Source: Anaerolineae bacterium clx_CAG2 (GTDB lineage: Bacteria > Chloroflexota > Anaerolineae > JAAEKA01). Taken from it: DNA of 32,535 bases. The notes under the pieces were generated by a model. The model ran no database searches. It worked only from the letters and a program-made list of their open reading frames with translations, and was not told the origin of the DNA. A program made the translations under genes and the position numbers. Below, piece by piece: positions 7,975-16,219 of this stretch. The stretch covers positions 1 through 32,535 of the forward strand of contig JAAEKA010000300.1 in NCBI GenBank assembly GCA_014155705.1, written 5' to 3'. Position 1 is the stretch's first letter, and each line of letters opens with the position of its first letter.

Positions 7975-8023
7975 TTGCGTTACAACGCAAGAAACGGAGT
8001 TTTTGAAAAAAAACTCCGTTTCT
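7975..8023. terminator. Two adjacent perfect stem-loops downstream of ridA
   Basis: AGAAACGGAGTTTTT (7990-8004) pairs perfectly with AAAAACTCCGTTTCT (8009-8023) across a GAAA/TTTC tetraloop: 15 bp with an A/T-rich tip. Immediately next to it TTGCGTT (7975-7981) pairs with AACGCAA (7984-7990). The pair lies 41 bases past the ridA stop and upstream of the S1 promoter, so it probably separates the two units. No T-tract follows on the minus strand. Confidence 0.65.
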
Positions 8024-8063
8024 GTTGACTTGCTTGCGTCTTTTGTGCTGCGCCAGCCGCGCG

Positions 8064-8447
8064 TTATTGGCCTGCCAGCGCGATGGCCTCGATCTCGACC
8101 AGCGCGCCCAGCGGCAAACCGGCCACCTGAACAGTGGAGCGCGCCGGTGGGGTGACGCTGAAAGCTGCGCCGTAGATGGCGTTGACCGCGGCGAAGTCGG
8201 CCATGTCTTGCAGGAAGATAGTGGTTTTGATCACCCGATCCAGGCTGCTCCCTGCGGCATCCAGGATGGCCGCCAGATTGGCCATCACCTAGCGGGCCTG
8301 GTTTTCGACGCCCTCGGTCATCTTGCCCGTGGCAGGGTTCAGGCCAATCTGGCCGGCGGTGAAGACCAGGGCGCCGGTGGAGACGGCCTGTGAATAGGGG
8401 CCGATGGCTGCTGGCGCGGCGGCAGTGGCGATGATCTCTCGTGTCAT
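8064..8447 (-). pseudogene. ridA: RidA/YjgF-type imine deaminase with in-frame TAG at codon 53
   Basis: RidA hydrolyses reactive enamine/imine intermediates released by PLP enzymes. The frame from the ATG at 8445-8447 reads AAPAAIGPYSQAVSTGALVF, TAGQIGLNPATGKMTEGVE and NQAR, then TAG (8289-8291), then VMANLAAILDAAGSSLDRV, TTIFLQDMADFAAVNAIY, RSTVQVAGLPLGALVEIEAI. Both halves match the family and stay in one frame, with a total length near the usual 125-130. The conserved substrate-site Arg (in ARSTVQV) and the final acidic segment are intact. The stop stands where Gln is common (QARQVMANL), so a single CAG to TAG change explains it. AGGAGA seven bases before the ATG is a normal ribosome site. 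Possible readings are a recent pseudogene, a sequencing error, or amber readthrough. It is 29 bases downstream of glpX. Confidence 0.88.
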
Positions 8448-8476
8448 GGTACAGTCTCCTGGTAGATGGGCCAGCC

Positions 8477-9487
8477 TCAGTCGGGGATGGCCAGGTTGGG
8501 ATTGGCATAGCTAATCTGGCTGATCTTCATCAGCTTGTCCCAGCGATGCTGCGATTCGATGATGCGGGTGGTGCCGGAGCGGGAGCGCATGACCATGGAC
8601 GTGGTCACAGCCCCGCCGCGCACGAAGCGCACGCCGTCCAATAGCTCGCCATCGGTGATGCCGGTGGCCGCAAAGAAGACGTTGTCTCCGGCTACCAGAT
8701 CGTTGGCAGTGAACACCCGGTTGAGGTCGTGGCCATGCTCCTGGGCATAGCGCCGTTCATCCTCGTTGCGCGGCCACAGCTTGCACTGGATGCCGCCGCC
8801 CAGGCACTTGAGAGCTGCTGCGGCGATCACCGCCTCCGGTGAGCCGCCTACACCCATCAGCAGGTCGATGCCGGTTCCCTGCCGGCCGGCCGCAATCGCG
8901 CCGGCCACGTCGCCGTCGCGGATCAGCCGGATGCGCGATCCGACCTTGCGTACATCGGCGATCAGCTTCTCGTGGCGCGGCCGGTCCAGAATCATCACCG
9001 TCAGGTCATCCACTGATTTGCCTACAGCGTGGGCCGCAGCGTGCAGATTGTAAGCCACCGATTGATTGATGTCGATCACATCGCGCGCTTCGGGTCCCGC
9101 GGCGATCTTGTTCATGTAGACCAGGCTGCCAGGCGCATACATCGTGCCGCGCTCGGCCAGGGCGACCACTGACAGCGCGCCCGGTCCGCCGATGGCGGTC
9201 AGGGTGGTGCCGTCGATGGGATCAACGGCAATGTCCAAGGCCAGCCCGCCGCCGGCGCCCAGTTGTTCGCCGTTGAAGAGCATGGGGGCGTCGTCCTTCT
9301 CCCCCTCGCCGATGACGATGACACCCTGCATGTCGATGGTGTTCAGGATCAGGCGCATGGCGTCGACCGCGGCCTGGTCGGCGGCGATTTTGTCCCCGCG
9401 GCCCATCCAACGAGCAGCCGCCAGCGCGGCCGCCTCGGTGACGCGCACCAATTCCAGCGCCAGGTTGCGATCGGGTTGTTCAGCCAT
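8477..9487 (-). CDS. glpX: Class II fructose-1,6-bisphosphatase
   Basis: Hydrolyses fructose 1,6-bisphosphate to fructose 6-phosphate in gluconeogenesis, in the cytosol. The 336-residue length is typical of the GlpX family. The metal and phosphate-site motifs are present: GEGEKDDAPML (about 60-70) and DIAVDPIDGTTLTA (about 85-98). The C-terminal half has MGVGGSPEAVIAAAALKCLG and GITDGELLDGVRF, also characteristic. GGAGG eight bases before the ATG supports the start. A promoter is visible upstream and the broken ridA follows by 29 bases, so they are probably one transcript. Class II enzymes are common in Chloroflexota, and nothing appears unusual in the catalytic core. Confidence 0.96.
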   Translation of the reverse strand: MAEQPDRNLALELVRVTEAAALAAARWMGRGDKIAADQAAVDAMRLILNTIDMQGVIVIGEGEKDDAPMLFNGEQLGAGGGLALDIAVDPIDGTTLTAIGGPGALSVVALAERGTMYAPGSLVYMNKIAAGPEARDVIDINQSVAYNLHAAAHAVGKSVDDLTVMILDRPRHEKLIADVRKVGSRIRLIRDGDVAGAIAAGRQGTGIDLLMGVGGSPEAVIAAAALKCLGGGIQCKLWPRNEDERRYAQEHGHDLNRVFTANDLVAGDNVFFAATGITDGELLDGVRFVRGGAVTTSMVMRSRSGTTRIIESQHRWDKLMKISQISYANPNLAIPD

Positions 9488-9537
9488 TGAAGTATCCTCC
9501 GCGTTGAGAATAGATGAGTCGGCATTGACTTTTGTCG

Positions 9538-9566
9538 ATTATAGCACACTCATGGCGGCTGGTGAA
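9538..9566 (-). promoter_or_regulatory. Promoter for glpX-ridA
   Basis: On the minus strand TTCACC (9561-9566) and a perfect TATAAT (9538-9543) are separated by 17 bases. The start codon follows 50 bases after the -10. Confidence 0.65.
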
Positions 9567-9570
9567 AGCG

Positions 9571-9596
9571 AAAAACCGCCCATCCTCAGGCAGGAT
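9571..9596 (-). terminator. Weak intrinsic terminator overlapping the transporter stop
   Basis: On the minus strand ATCCT/AGGAT pair around GCCTG, which includes the TGA stop, followed by GGGCGG and TTTTT (9571-9575). The stem is short, so strength is doubtful. Confidence 0.35.
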
Positions 9597-11118
9597 CGTT
9601 TGACGCCGCCTCGGCTGACTTGCTGGCTTGCTTGGCCTGCTCCATAGCCAGCGCCACGTTGACCAAAGGCAGCAAGATCAGGCCCATGATGAAGAAAAAG
9701 ATCACCGAGAGGATGCCCATGCGCAGGCTGCCGAACATCTGGTTGACCACACCGAAGACGAAGGTCCCCATCCATGAGGTGCCGCGCTCGCTGATCTCGT
9801 AGAAGCTGTAGAACTCTGCTTCCTGGTCCTTGGGGATCATCTGTGCGAACAAGCTGCGGCTCAACGCCTGGCTGCCGCCCAGCACCAGCGCGATCACGAA
9901 GCCCAGCAACCAAAACTCCAGTTGGCGCTGTTCCATGCCCAGCACGATGGCGGTGCTCTGCAGGCCGCCCCAGGCGTAGATCACCACCACGCTCCAGATC
10001 ACCAGGCTGAGGGTGATGGCGCGCTTGGCCCCGATCCTGCCAGCCAGCCGGCCAAAGAGCAACGCGCCGATGAAGGCCACGAACTGGATCATCAGGATGA
10101 CCAGGATCAGGTTGGTTGAGGAGAAGGCCAACTCCTGCACGGCAAAGATGGCCGAGACCGCGATCACTGTCTGGATGCCGTCGTTGTAGAGCAGGTAGGC
10201 CACCAGGAACTTCATGGCCTCTGGCAGAGTGCGAGCTTTGCGGATGATGAAGAGCACCAGGACCGCGACCGGACCCACAGCCGGCAGGAGCGCCAACCAG
10301 ATCGGCACGCGCAACAGAAACAGCACGGGGATGGCCAGCGGCAGCAGCAGCAGCGCCGTGACCACGCCGACGGGCACCTCCATCAGGTGGGCGAGCTGGC
10401 GGAAGCCGATGGTCAGGTAGGTGTCGCCCGGCGGCAGGGGCCGCGCTGCATAGCGCGTCCGCAGCGTAGCAAAGGTGATCGTCGAGAAGCCCAGCCACCA
10501 GAAGCCAGCCGAGGCCAGGCTGATGCGCGCCACCATGCTCTGCTCCAACCCCAGACTGTCGGCGAACAGGAACAGCACCAGGTTGATCAGCAGCAACAGG
10601 CCGCCGCCCAGGTAGCCCATAGCCCAACCAAAGGCTGACACCCGGTCGCGTTGGTCTTCGCTGGCGATGTTGGGCAAATAGGAGTTGTAAAAGACGATAC
10701 TGGCCCCGAACGAGACATTGGCGATGATGAAGAGCAGGCCGCCGATCCAATGCAGGCCGGGCGTGATGAAGAACAGGGCGATCGTTGCAATCGAGCCCAG
10801 CACGCAGAAAAACTGGAGCAGTTCCTTGCGCAGGCGGGAGTAGTCGGCCAGCGCGCCCAGGACGGGCAGAATCGTTACCTGTAACAACACCGAAGCGGAG
10901 ATGATGTAGGTGAAGTAGGAGTCAAAGCGGATCGGGACACCCAGCAGGTAGACGATGCCGTCCGCATTGGCCGCTGCCTGGGTGATAGAGGTCAGGTACG
11001 GCCCCAGGAAGACCGTGACCACTGTCGTGCTGAAGGCCGAGTTGGCCCAGTCGTACATCGACCAGCCGAAGATCTCGCGGCGGTCGTTGACCATCGGTCG
11101 CGCTGCTGCTATAGCCAT
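9586..11118 (-). CDS. Major facilitator superfamily transporter, UMF1/Atg22-like
   Basis: This 510-residue integral membrane protein has about twelve hydrophobic segments. The N-terminal signature FGWSMYDWANSAFSTTVVTV is characteristic of the UMF1 family (Atg22-like vacuolar effluxers of eukaryotes and their bacterial relatives). The second half has FAVQELAFSSTNLILVILMI, FIGALLFGRLAGRIGAKRAI and SLFAQMIPKDQEAEFYSFYE, the last also typical of the family. The substrate of bacterial members is generally unknown; amino acid efflux is a guess from eukaryotic Atg22. GAGGAGG lies a few bases before the ATG. The start is only 17 bases past the T-tract of the cdsA terminator, so expression depends on readthrough or an internal promoter. 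A long overlapping open frame on the same strand is a GC-bias shadow. Confidence 0.92.
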   Translation of the reverse strand: MAIAAARPMVNDRREIFGWSMYDWANSAFSTTVVTVFLGPYLTSITQAAANADGIVYLLGVPIRFDSYFTYIISASVLLQVTILPVLGALADYSRLRKELLQFFCVLGSIATIALFFITPGLHWIGGLLFIIANVSFGASIVFYNSYLPNIASEDQRDRVSAFGWAMGYLGGGLLLLINLVLFLFADSLGLEQSMVARISLASAGFWWLGFSTITFATLRTRYAARPLPPGDTYLTIGFRQLAHLMEVPVGVVTALLLLPLAIPVLFLLRVPIWLALLPAVGPVAVLVLFIIRKARTLPEAMKFLVAYLLYNDGIQTVIAVSAIFAVQELAFSSTNLILVILMIQFVAFIGALLFGRLAGRIGAKRAITLSLVIWSVVVIYAWGGLQSTAIVLGMEQRQLEFWLLGFVIALVLGGSQALSRSLFAQMIPKDQEAEFYSFYEISERGTSWMGTFVFGVVNQMFGSLRMGILSVIFFFIMGLILLPLVNVALAMEQAKQASKSAEAASNDPA

Positions 11119-11135
11119 AGAACCTCCTCAGAGAT

Positions 11136-11168
11136 AAAAAAAGGCCGCAGGACACAGCGTCCGGCGGC
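11136..11168 (-). terminator. Strong intrinsic terminator after cdsA
   Basis: On the minus strand GCCGC-C-GGAC pairs with GTCC-T-GCGGC around GCTGT, with one C/T mismatch, and is followed by a run of seven T (11136-11142). It starts a few bases after the cdsA stop and is the clearest terminator in the window. Confidence 0.88.
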
Positions 11169-11173
11169 GGGAT

Positions 11174-11977
11174 TTAGGGCATCATGGGCCAGCGGGGGAG
11201 AAGGGTGGCCCAGTAGAACACCAACGGGATTGTGATCAGCATGGTATCGATGCGATCCAGCACGCCGCCGTGGCCGGGGATCAGGTTGCCGGAGTCCTTG
11301 GCGCCTACCTGACGCTTGATCATCGACTCGGCCAGATCGCCCAATGGGGCCAGCACGCCGGCCAGCAGACCCAGCGCCATACCTTCCAGCCAGAAGATGC
11401 CAACCAGGAAATGCCCAACCAACGCGCCTGCCAGTGTGGCTGCCAGGATGCCCGCCAGATAGCCCTCCCACGTCTTTTTCGGGCTGTGGCGCGGCCACCA
11501 CGGATGGCGGCCAAACGCGCGACCGCCAAAGTAGGCGCTGACGTCGGCGGCCCACACAACCAGCACAGCCAACGCGATCCAGGCCAGACCGTCGGGCAGA
11601 GCGCGCAGTCGCAAGAAGTGGCCCAGCAGCCAGCCCAGATAGAGCGCGCCTGCCAGGGTTAGCGCCCAGTCGCTGGCCGGCTGGCGCGATTGATGCCACA
11701 GGGCAATCAGCAATGAACTGAGAACTGCCGCCGTCAGCACGAAGGAGAGCGGCAGCAACTCAGGCCATTGAGCCTGTGCAATGAACAGCAGGCTGAGCCC
11801 AATGGCCAGCCATGCAAGTGGCTGGTAGTTCCCCTGCCGCAGCAACTTGCTGAATTCCCACGCGCCCAGCGCGGCCATCAGGGCAACCAGCGCCAGGAAA
11901 GGCCATCCGCCCAGAATCGTCGGCACGGCTACAACCACGACGACAGCGGCAGCGCCTATGGCCCGCGTGCGCAGCAT
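11174..11977 (-). CDS. cdsA: Phosphatidate cytidylyltransferase
   Basis: Makes CDP-diacylglycerol from phosphatidic acid and CTP in the cytoplasmic membrane, the branch point of phospholipid synthesis. The 267-residue protein has about eight hydrophobic segments. The family signature is at about 218-244: SMIKRQVGAKDSGNLIPGHG followed by GVLDRID, with the conserved KD, HGG and DRxD residues. The ATG is one base after the uppS stop (TGACATG), so translation is probably coupled, and no separate ribosome site is needed. It is the last gene of the operon before the terminator. Nothing looks truncated. Confidence 0.96.
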   Translation of the reverse strand: MLRTRAIGAAAVVVVVAVPTILGGWPFLALVALMAALGAWEFSKLLRQGNYQPLAWLAIGLSLLFIAQAQWPELLPLSFVLTAAVLSSLLIALWHQSRQPASDWALTLAGALYLGWLLGHFLRLRALPDGLAWIALAVLVVWAADVSAYFGGRAFGRHPWWPRHSPKKTWEGYLAGILAATLAGALVGHFLVGIFWLEGMALGLLAGVLAPLGDLAESMIKRQVGAKDSGNLIPGHGGVLDRIDTMLITIPLVFYWATLLPRWPMMP

Positions 11978-11978
11978 G

Positions 11979-12746
11979 TCAGGCCACTTTTACCTTGCCA
12001 AAACGGCGGTCGCGCTCGCTGTAGGTGACGATCGCCTGGTAGAGTTCCCCTTCGTCGAAGTCAGGCCAGTAGGTGGGGGTGGCGTAGTACTCGGCATAGG
12101 CCGCCTGCCAGATCAGGAAATTGCTCAACCGGTACTCGCCGCCCGTGCGGATGATCAGGTCAGGATCGGGCAGGCCGTGGGTGTAGAGGTAGTCGCTGAA
12201 CAGATCCTCGCTGATCTTATCCGGCGGCACCTGGTCGGCGATCAGGCGCTGCACGGCGTCGATGATCTCTGCCCGGCCGCCGTAGTTGAAGGCCACGTTG
12301 AGCACGATGCGGGTATTGTTGCGCGTCAACTCCAGCGCCTCAAGAATCTGCCGGCGCAGGGTATCGGAGATGCCCACCAGGCTGCCGCTGTGGCGGATTT
12401 GTACTCCATTCGCGTGCAGATCCGCCAGTTGTTCGTTCAGTGAACGGCTGAGCAGTTGCATCAGGGTGCGCACCTCGGCCGGCGGGCGTGACCAGTTCTC
12501 CGTCGAGAAGGCGTAGATCGTCAGCACTTTAATGCCGAAGGTCGCCGATGCTTCCAGCACGCGGCGGATGTTGGTGGTGCCGGCGCGGTGGCCCATGAAG
12601 CGGGGCTGGCCGCGCTGTTGCGCCCAGCGGCCGTTGCCGTCCATGATGATCCCCACGTGGTGGGGAATACGCAGACCAGTGACGTCGAAAGCGCCGGCCT
12701 GCGCGGTGAGGCTAGGTGGAGTAAGCATCTGCGCTTTTTGTGGCAT
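11979..12746 (-). CDS. uppS: Isoprenyl (undecaprenyl) diphosphate synthase
   Basis: cis-Prenyltransferase that builds the C55 carrier lipid for cell-wall and glycan precursors by adding isopentenyl units to farnesyl diphosphate. Length is 255 residues from the ATG at 12746; an in-frame TTG six bases earlier is possible, and an ATG at codon 7 is also available, because no strong ribosome site is seen. The catalytic segment [18 protein letters not shown] has Asp36. [12 protein letters not shown] and the C-terminal signature [20 protein letters not shown] are intact. It sits between frr and cdsA, with 45 bases to frr and one base to cdsA, the common bacterial arrangement. Confidence 0.96.
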   Translation of the reverse strand: MPQKAQMLTPPSLTAQAGAFDVTGLRIPHHVGIIMDGNGRWAQQRGQPRFMGHRAGTTNIRRVLEASATFGIKVLTIYAFSTENWSRPPAEVRTLMQLLSRSLNEQLADLHANGVQIRHSGSLVGISDTLRRQILEALELTRNNTRIVLNVAFNYGGRAEIIDAVQRLIADQVPPDKISEDLFSDYLYTHGLPDPDLIIRTGGEYRLSNFLIWQAAYAEYYATPTYWPDFDEGELYQAIVTYSERDRRFGKVKVA

Positions 12747-12791
12747 GGACAACTCGAAGGTCAGCGCGGCGACCGCAACGCGGCCACGGCG

Positions 12792-13349
12792 CTAGACTTC
12801 CATGATTTCGACTTCTTTGGCCGCGCCGATGGCGTCGATCTGCTTGATCGTGGCGTCGAGCAGCTTCTGCACTTCCTCGCGCGCGCCATACATGTCATCT
12901 TCAGAGATGAGCTTGTCCTTCTCGCCATCCTTGAGCATATCATTGGCCTCGCGGCGGATGTTGCGCGCTGAGACGCGTGCTTCCTCCACCCGACCATGCA
13001 CCTGCTTGACCAACAGCCGGCGGCGCTCTTCCGTCAGGGGCGGCACCACCAGGCGGATAATCTTGCCGTCATTGGTCGGTGTGATGCCCAGGTCCGACTT
13101 CATGAGCGCCTTCTGGATCGTGCCGATGTCGCCAGCGCTGAAAGGCTTGATGGTGATCAGGCGCGGCTCCGGGACACTGACGGTGGCCAACTGATTCATC
13201 GCCGTTGGCATGCCGTAGTACTCGATCGCAATGTGCTCTACCAACGCAGGGCTCGCGCGGCCTGTACGAATCGGTTTCAGGTCGTTATGTAGGGCCACGA
13301 TCGTCTTTTCCATGCGATCTTCGGCATCCAAAAGTATTTCGTCTACCAT
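12792..13349 (-). CDS. frr: Ribosome recycling factor
   Basis: Releases post-termination ribosomes together with EF-G. The 185 residues match the family length exactly. The two-domain pattern is clear: helix 1 with RMEKTIVALHNDLKPIRTGR, then the beta domain ASPALVEHIAIEYYG and VSVPEPRLITIKPF, then the long helical C-terminus RLVVPPLTEERRRLLVKQVH, ARVSARNIRREANDMLK. The conserved RTGRA and PPLTEERR motifs are present. GGGAG six bases before the ATG supports the start. It is 66 bases downstream of pyrH in the same operon. Confidence 0.97.
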   Translation of the reverse strand: MVDEILLDAEDRMEKTIVALHNDLKPIRTGRASPALVEHIAIEYYGMPTAMNQLATVSVPEPRLITIKPFSAGDIGTIQKALMKSDLGITPTNDGKIIRLVVPPLTEERRRLLVKQVHGRVEEARVSARNIRREANDMLKDGEKDKLISEDDMYGAREEVQKLLDATIKQIDAIGAAKEVEIMEV

Positions 13350-13415
13350 TGTTTGCTCCCTCGATGCGATGGTACGTTGGCGTGCCGGCAGCCTGAGTGC
13401 ACGCTCTGATGGTTG

Positions 13416-14180
13416 TCAGCTTAGCGCGGTCTCTCTTGTATAGGCGCCGTTGTGCCAGGTTTTGGGATCGGCGATCACCGTGCCGACGCGTTCGCCCATC
13501 ACCACAGCTTCCATCACGTGGGGCTGCCACAGGTCTACCACGAAGATGGGCATGCTGTTTTCCATACACAGGGTGATGGCGGTGCTGTCCAGAACGCCCA
13601 CCCGCATGTTGAGCGCGTCGATGTAGGCCAGGAATTCAAAACGCTGGGCGTCGGGATTCGTCAGCGGATCGACATCGTAGACCGCATCGACCTTAGTAGC
13701 CTTGATCAGCGCATCCGCGCCGACCTCCATGGCCCGCAGCGCAGCCGCGGTATCGGTGGTGAAATAGGGGTTGCCGGTGCCCGCACCCACAATAACCACA
13801 CGCCCCTTTTCCAGGTGGCGAATGGCGCGCAGGCGAATGTAGGGCTCGGCCACCGACTTCATCTCGATGGATGTCTGCACGCGCGTCGTAACGCCGATAC
13901 GCTCCAGCGCGTCCTGCAAGGCCAGCGCGTTCATAACGGTGGCCAACATGCCCATGTGGTCGGCGGTGGCCCGTTCCATGCCGGCTTGCAGGCCGATCTT
14001 GCCGCGCCAAATGTTGCCGGCGCCCAAGACAACCGCCACCTCCACTCCCAGGTCTTTGACGTGGGCGATCTTGTGGGCCAGCTCGGCGGCTCGTTCAGGA
14101 TCGATGCCGTACCCTGTCTTGCTGGCTATCGACTCGCCGCCGATCTTGAGCAATACTCGCTTATACTTGGGGTCTGTCAT
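13416..14180 (-). CDS. pyrH: UMP kinase
   Basis: Phosphorylates UMP to UDP with ATP; bacterial type of the amino acid kinase fold, hexameric and usually regulated by GTP and UTP. I chose the ATG at 14180 because the product then begins [19 protein letters not shown], matching the family. The longer open frame upstream would add 46 residues of repeat-derived sequence. Motifs: KIGGE (12-16), [10 protein letters not shown] (51-60), [30 protein letters not shown] and the C-terminal GTVIADP. The 254-residue length is slightly above the usual 240. A 193-base gap with an inverted repeat separates it from tsf, longer than other gaps in the operon. Confidence 0.96.
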   Translation of the reverse strand: MTDPKYKRVLLKIGGESIASKTGYGIDPERAAELAHKIAHVKDLGVEVAVVLGAGNIWRGKIGLQAGMERATADHMGMLATVMNALALQDALERIGVTTRVQTSIEMKSVAEPYIRLRAIRHLEKGRVVIVGAGTGNPYFTTDTAAALRAMEVGADALIKATKVDAVYDVDPLTNPDAQRFEFLAYIDALNMRVGVLDSTAITLCMENSMPIFVVDLWQPHVMEAVVMGERVGTVIADPKTWHNGAYTRETALS

Positions 14181-14222
14181 GGTTTTCTCGGGGACAGTGG
14201 CGGTGCGCCCGTCGGAGTTATG

Positions 14223-14267
14223 ACGAATGGCGAAAGAGCTACGTTGCGTGGTTCCTTCGCCATTCGT
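14223..14267. repeat. 12-bp perfect inverted repeat in the pyrH leader
   Basis: ACGAATGGCGAA (14223-14234) and TTCGCCATTCGT (14256-14267) pair perfectly around 21 bases. It lies 42 bases before the pyrH start and could form an mRNA hairpin or an operator, or be a small mobile palindrome. No function can be read from it. Confidence 0.8.
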
Positions 14268-14373
14268 GAGTGGGATCGTGAAGTGTGAAACGTGTTGTGT
14301 GACTGCTGGGTACGCCGTCACGCTCCACGCCTCCTGTCGATTATCATAGCCTCATGGGCTGGGCTGAGCCAGT

Positions 14374-14985
14374 TTAGGCTGCCTCGCCAGCATCCTCACC
14401 GACCTCGAGCCGGGCGAAGCGGCGCACCTTGATGTTCTCACCCAGCTTGGCAACAGCCTGAGTCACCAGATCACCCACGGTGACCGAGGGATCCTTGATG
14501 AACGGCTGCTCCAGCAGGAGCGTCTCCTGGAAGTACTTGTCCGCCTTGCCAGCGACGATGCGCTCGACGATGTCGGCGGGCTTGCCAGAGCCGGCTAACT
14601 CGGCCATGAATTCGGCCTGCTTGGCGGCCAGCACATCGGCCGGGATGTCCTCGCGACGCACGTAGAGCGGCCGCGCGGCCACGACCTGCATGGCCAGATC
14701 CTTGACCAACGCCTGGAAGGTGTCAGTGCGGGCCACGAAGTCGGTTTCGCAGTTGACTTCCACCATGCCCGCCACCTTGGATCCGGTGTGAACATAGGTG
14801 CCGATCAGACCCTCGTTGGCCTCGCGGGTAGCTTTCTTGGCCGCCGCGGCCAGGCCCTTCTGGCGCAGATAATCTGCAGCCTTCTCGAAATCGCCGTTGT
14901 TCTCATCCAATGCCTTTTTACAATCGAGCACACCTGCGCCGGTCAGCGCGCGCAGTTCCTTTATGGTTTCTGCTGAGATAGCCAA
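14374..14985 (-). CDS. tsf: Elongation factor Ts (short form)
   Basis: Guanine nucleotide exchange factor for EF-Tu. I chose the TTG at 14983-14985: GAGGAGA lies six bases upstream, and the product then begins [20 protein letters not shown], matching the family. Longer starts would run across that ribosome site. Signatures are [16 protein letters not shown] (11-26) and [10 protein letters not shown] (77-86). At 203 residues it is much shorter than the roughly 280-residue E. coli protein and resembles the short Thermus type lacking one core subdomain, as expected for this kind of lineage. It follows rpsB by 95 bases. Confidence 0.96.
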   Translation of the reverse strand: MAISAETIKELRALTGAGVLDCKKALDENNGDFEKAADYLRQKGLAAAAKKATREANEGLIGTYVHTGSKVAGMVEVNCETDFVARTDTFQALVKDLAMQVVAARPLYVRREDIPADVLAAKQAEFMAELAGSGKPADIVERIVAGKADKYFQETLLLEQPFIKDPSVTVGDLVTQAVAKLGENIKVRRFARLEVGEDAGEAA

Positions 14986-15080
14986 AGTTGTTCTCCTCTG
15001 AGAATACAAGTTCTGTTTGTAGCCGGGACGGCCAGGATGACCAGGCCGTCCCGGGCGGGGTAAGCGTTGCGAAATCCAGA

Positions 15081-15998
15081 CTAAGACTCGACTTCTTCCT
15101 CAGCCTCAAACACGAAATCGCTCAGGTCAAGCCCGGTCAATTCCTCGTCCTCGCTGACGCCGAAGTCCTCGACTGCTGCTACATCACCGGTCTCTTCGTC
15201 AAAGCCGCGGGCCAGTTTGGCCAGAGTTGAGGGTCCCAGGAAGCTCTCCGGCTCCTTGATCTCCTCGCCGCGACCGCCGCGATAATCCTCTTCCTCTTCG
15301 GCCGCGACGATCTCACGCATCATCTGGCCTTCGGCGGCGCCCTGAGCAATCACGCCCGCGATGAGCTTGATAGCGCGGATGGCGTCGTCATTGGCCGGGA
15401 TGACCAGGTCGACGGGGTCCGGGTCGCAGTTGGTGTCTACCATCGCAATGATCGGGATGTGCAGCTTGTTGCACTCCTGCACCGCGATGTCTTCCCGACA
15501 GACGTCGGTAATGAACACCAGGTCCGGCAGGCGGCGCATCTCGCGCAGGCCGCCCAGACGCAGTTCCAACTTGGTGATCAGGCGTTCCTTCTCCAGCGCC
15601 TCTTTCTTGGTCAGGCGCTCAAAGTCACCCCGCTCGCGCTGTTGCTCCAGCTTGATCATGTAATCGACCCGCCGGCGGATGGTCGGGAAGTTGGTCAGCG
15701 TGCCGCCCAGCCAGCGGTGATTGACGTAGGGCATCGACGCGGTGTCGGCCGCTTCCTGGAGGCTCTGCTGGGCCTGTTTCTTGGTGCCGACGAAGAGGAT
15801 GGTGCCGCCCGAGGCGACGACGGTGCGGGTGCGCTGGTAAGCAGCCTCGATCTGCCCCATAGTCTGTTGCAGGTCGATGATGTGAATGCCGTTGCGTTCT
15901 GTGAACAGGTACGGCTTCATCTTGGGGTGCCAGCGGCGCGTGCGGTGCCCAAAGTGGACGCCCGCCTCCAAAAGATCCTTCATTTTAACTACAGCCAC
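15081..15998 (-). CDS. rpsB: 30S ribosomal protein S2
   Basis: Late-assembling protein of the 30S subunit, needed for S1 docking. The GTG at 15996-15998 gives [20 protein letters not shown], aligned with other S2 proteins; AAGGAGG is 11 bases upstream. Hallmarks: [75 protein letters not shown] and [20 protein letters not shown]. The family core ends near residue 235; about 70 further residues form an acidic tail ([20 protein letters not shown], then a Glu/Asp-rich end). S2 tails vary, but this one is long and may relate to the acidic S1 extension in the same window. First gene of the operon. Confidence 0.96.
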   Translation of the reverse strand: MAVVKMKDLLEAGVHFGHRTRRWHPKMKPYLFTERNGIHIIDLQQTMGQIEAAYQRTRTVVASGGTILFVGTKKQAQQSLQEAADTASMPYVNHRWLGGTLTNFPTIRRRVDYMIKLEQQRERGDFERLTKKEALEKERLITKLELRLGGLREMRRLPDLVFITDVCREDIAVQECNKLHIPIIAMVDTNCDPDPVDLVIPANDDAIRAIKLIAGVIAQGAAEGQMMREIVAAEEEEDYRGGRGEEIKEPESFLGPSTLAKLARGFDEETGDVAAVEDFGVSEDEELTGLDLSDFVFEAEEEVES

Positions 15999-16139
15999 GG
16001 TTGTTGTTGCCTCCTTCAAGGTGCGTTTGTTCGTCCGCCCTCGCCAAAGACCGGCTTACCCGGCGCCGTGTAACACCGGGCACGCAGTCGGCCTGAGCCA
16101 GGCAGATAGCGCCTGGCCGCGAGCGGCGTGCGTAATAAT

Positions 16140-16156
16140 AGCGCGCCAAGCGCGCT
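16140..16156 (-). promoter_or_regulatory. GC-rich 7-bp hairpin in the rpsB leader
   Basis: AGCGCGC (16140-16146) and GCGCGCT (16150-16156) pair with a three-base loop. It falls near the start of the roughly 160-base leader of rpsB. S2 autoregulates through its leader in several bacteria; a role here is only an inference from place. Confidence 0.4.
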
Positions 16157-16164
16157 GGACTGAG

Positions 16165-16193
16165 AGTATACCACGGGGACCTGTGGCGGGCAA
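16165..16193 (-). promoter_or_regulatory. Promoter of the rpsB-tsf-pyrH-frr-uppS-cdsA operon
   Basis: On the minus strand TTGCCC (16188-16193), a 17-base spacer and TATACT (16165-16170). Four and five of six bases match the sigma-70 consensus. The rpsB start lies about 167 bases beyond the -10, leaving a long leader. Confidence 0.7.
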
Positions 16194-16219
16194 ATTGACC
16201 AGGAAACTTGTTGCGGGTA

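Noticed and set aside
9539-10750. 403-codon frame overlapping the UMF1-type transporter on the same strand
   Set aside because: Frameshifted copy rich in Arg, Gly and Pro; the transporter frame has membrane segments and the family signature.
14181-14321. Longer N-terminus for UMP kinase
   Set aside because: The extra 46 residues come from the leader repeat; [15 protein letters not shown] aligns with the family start.
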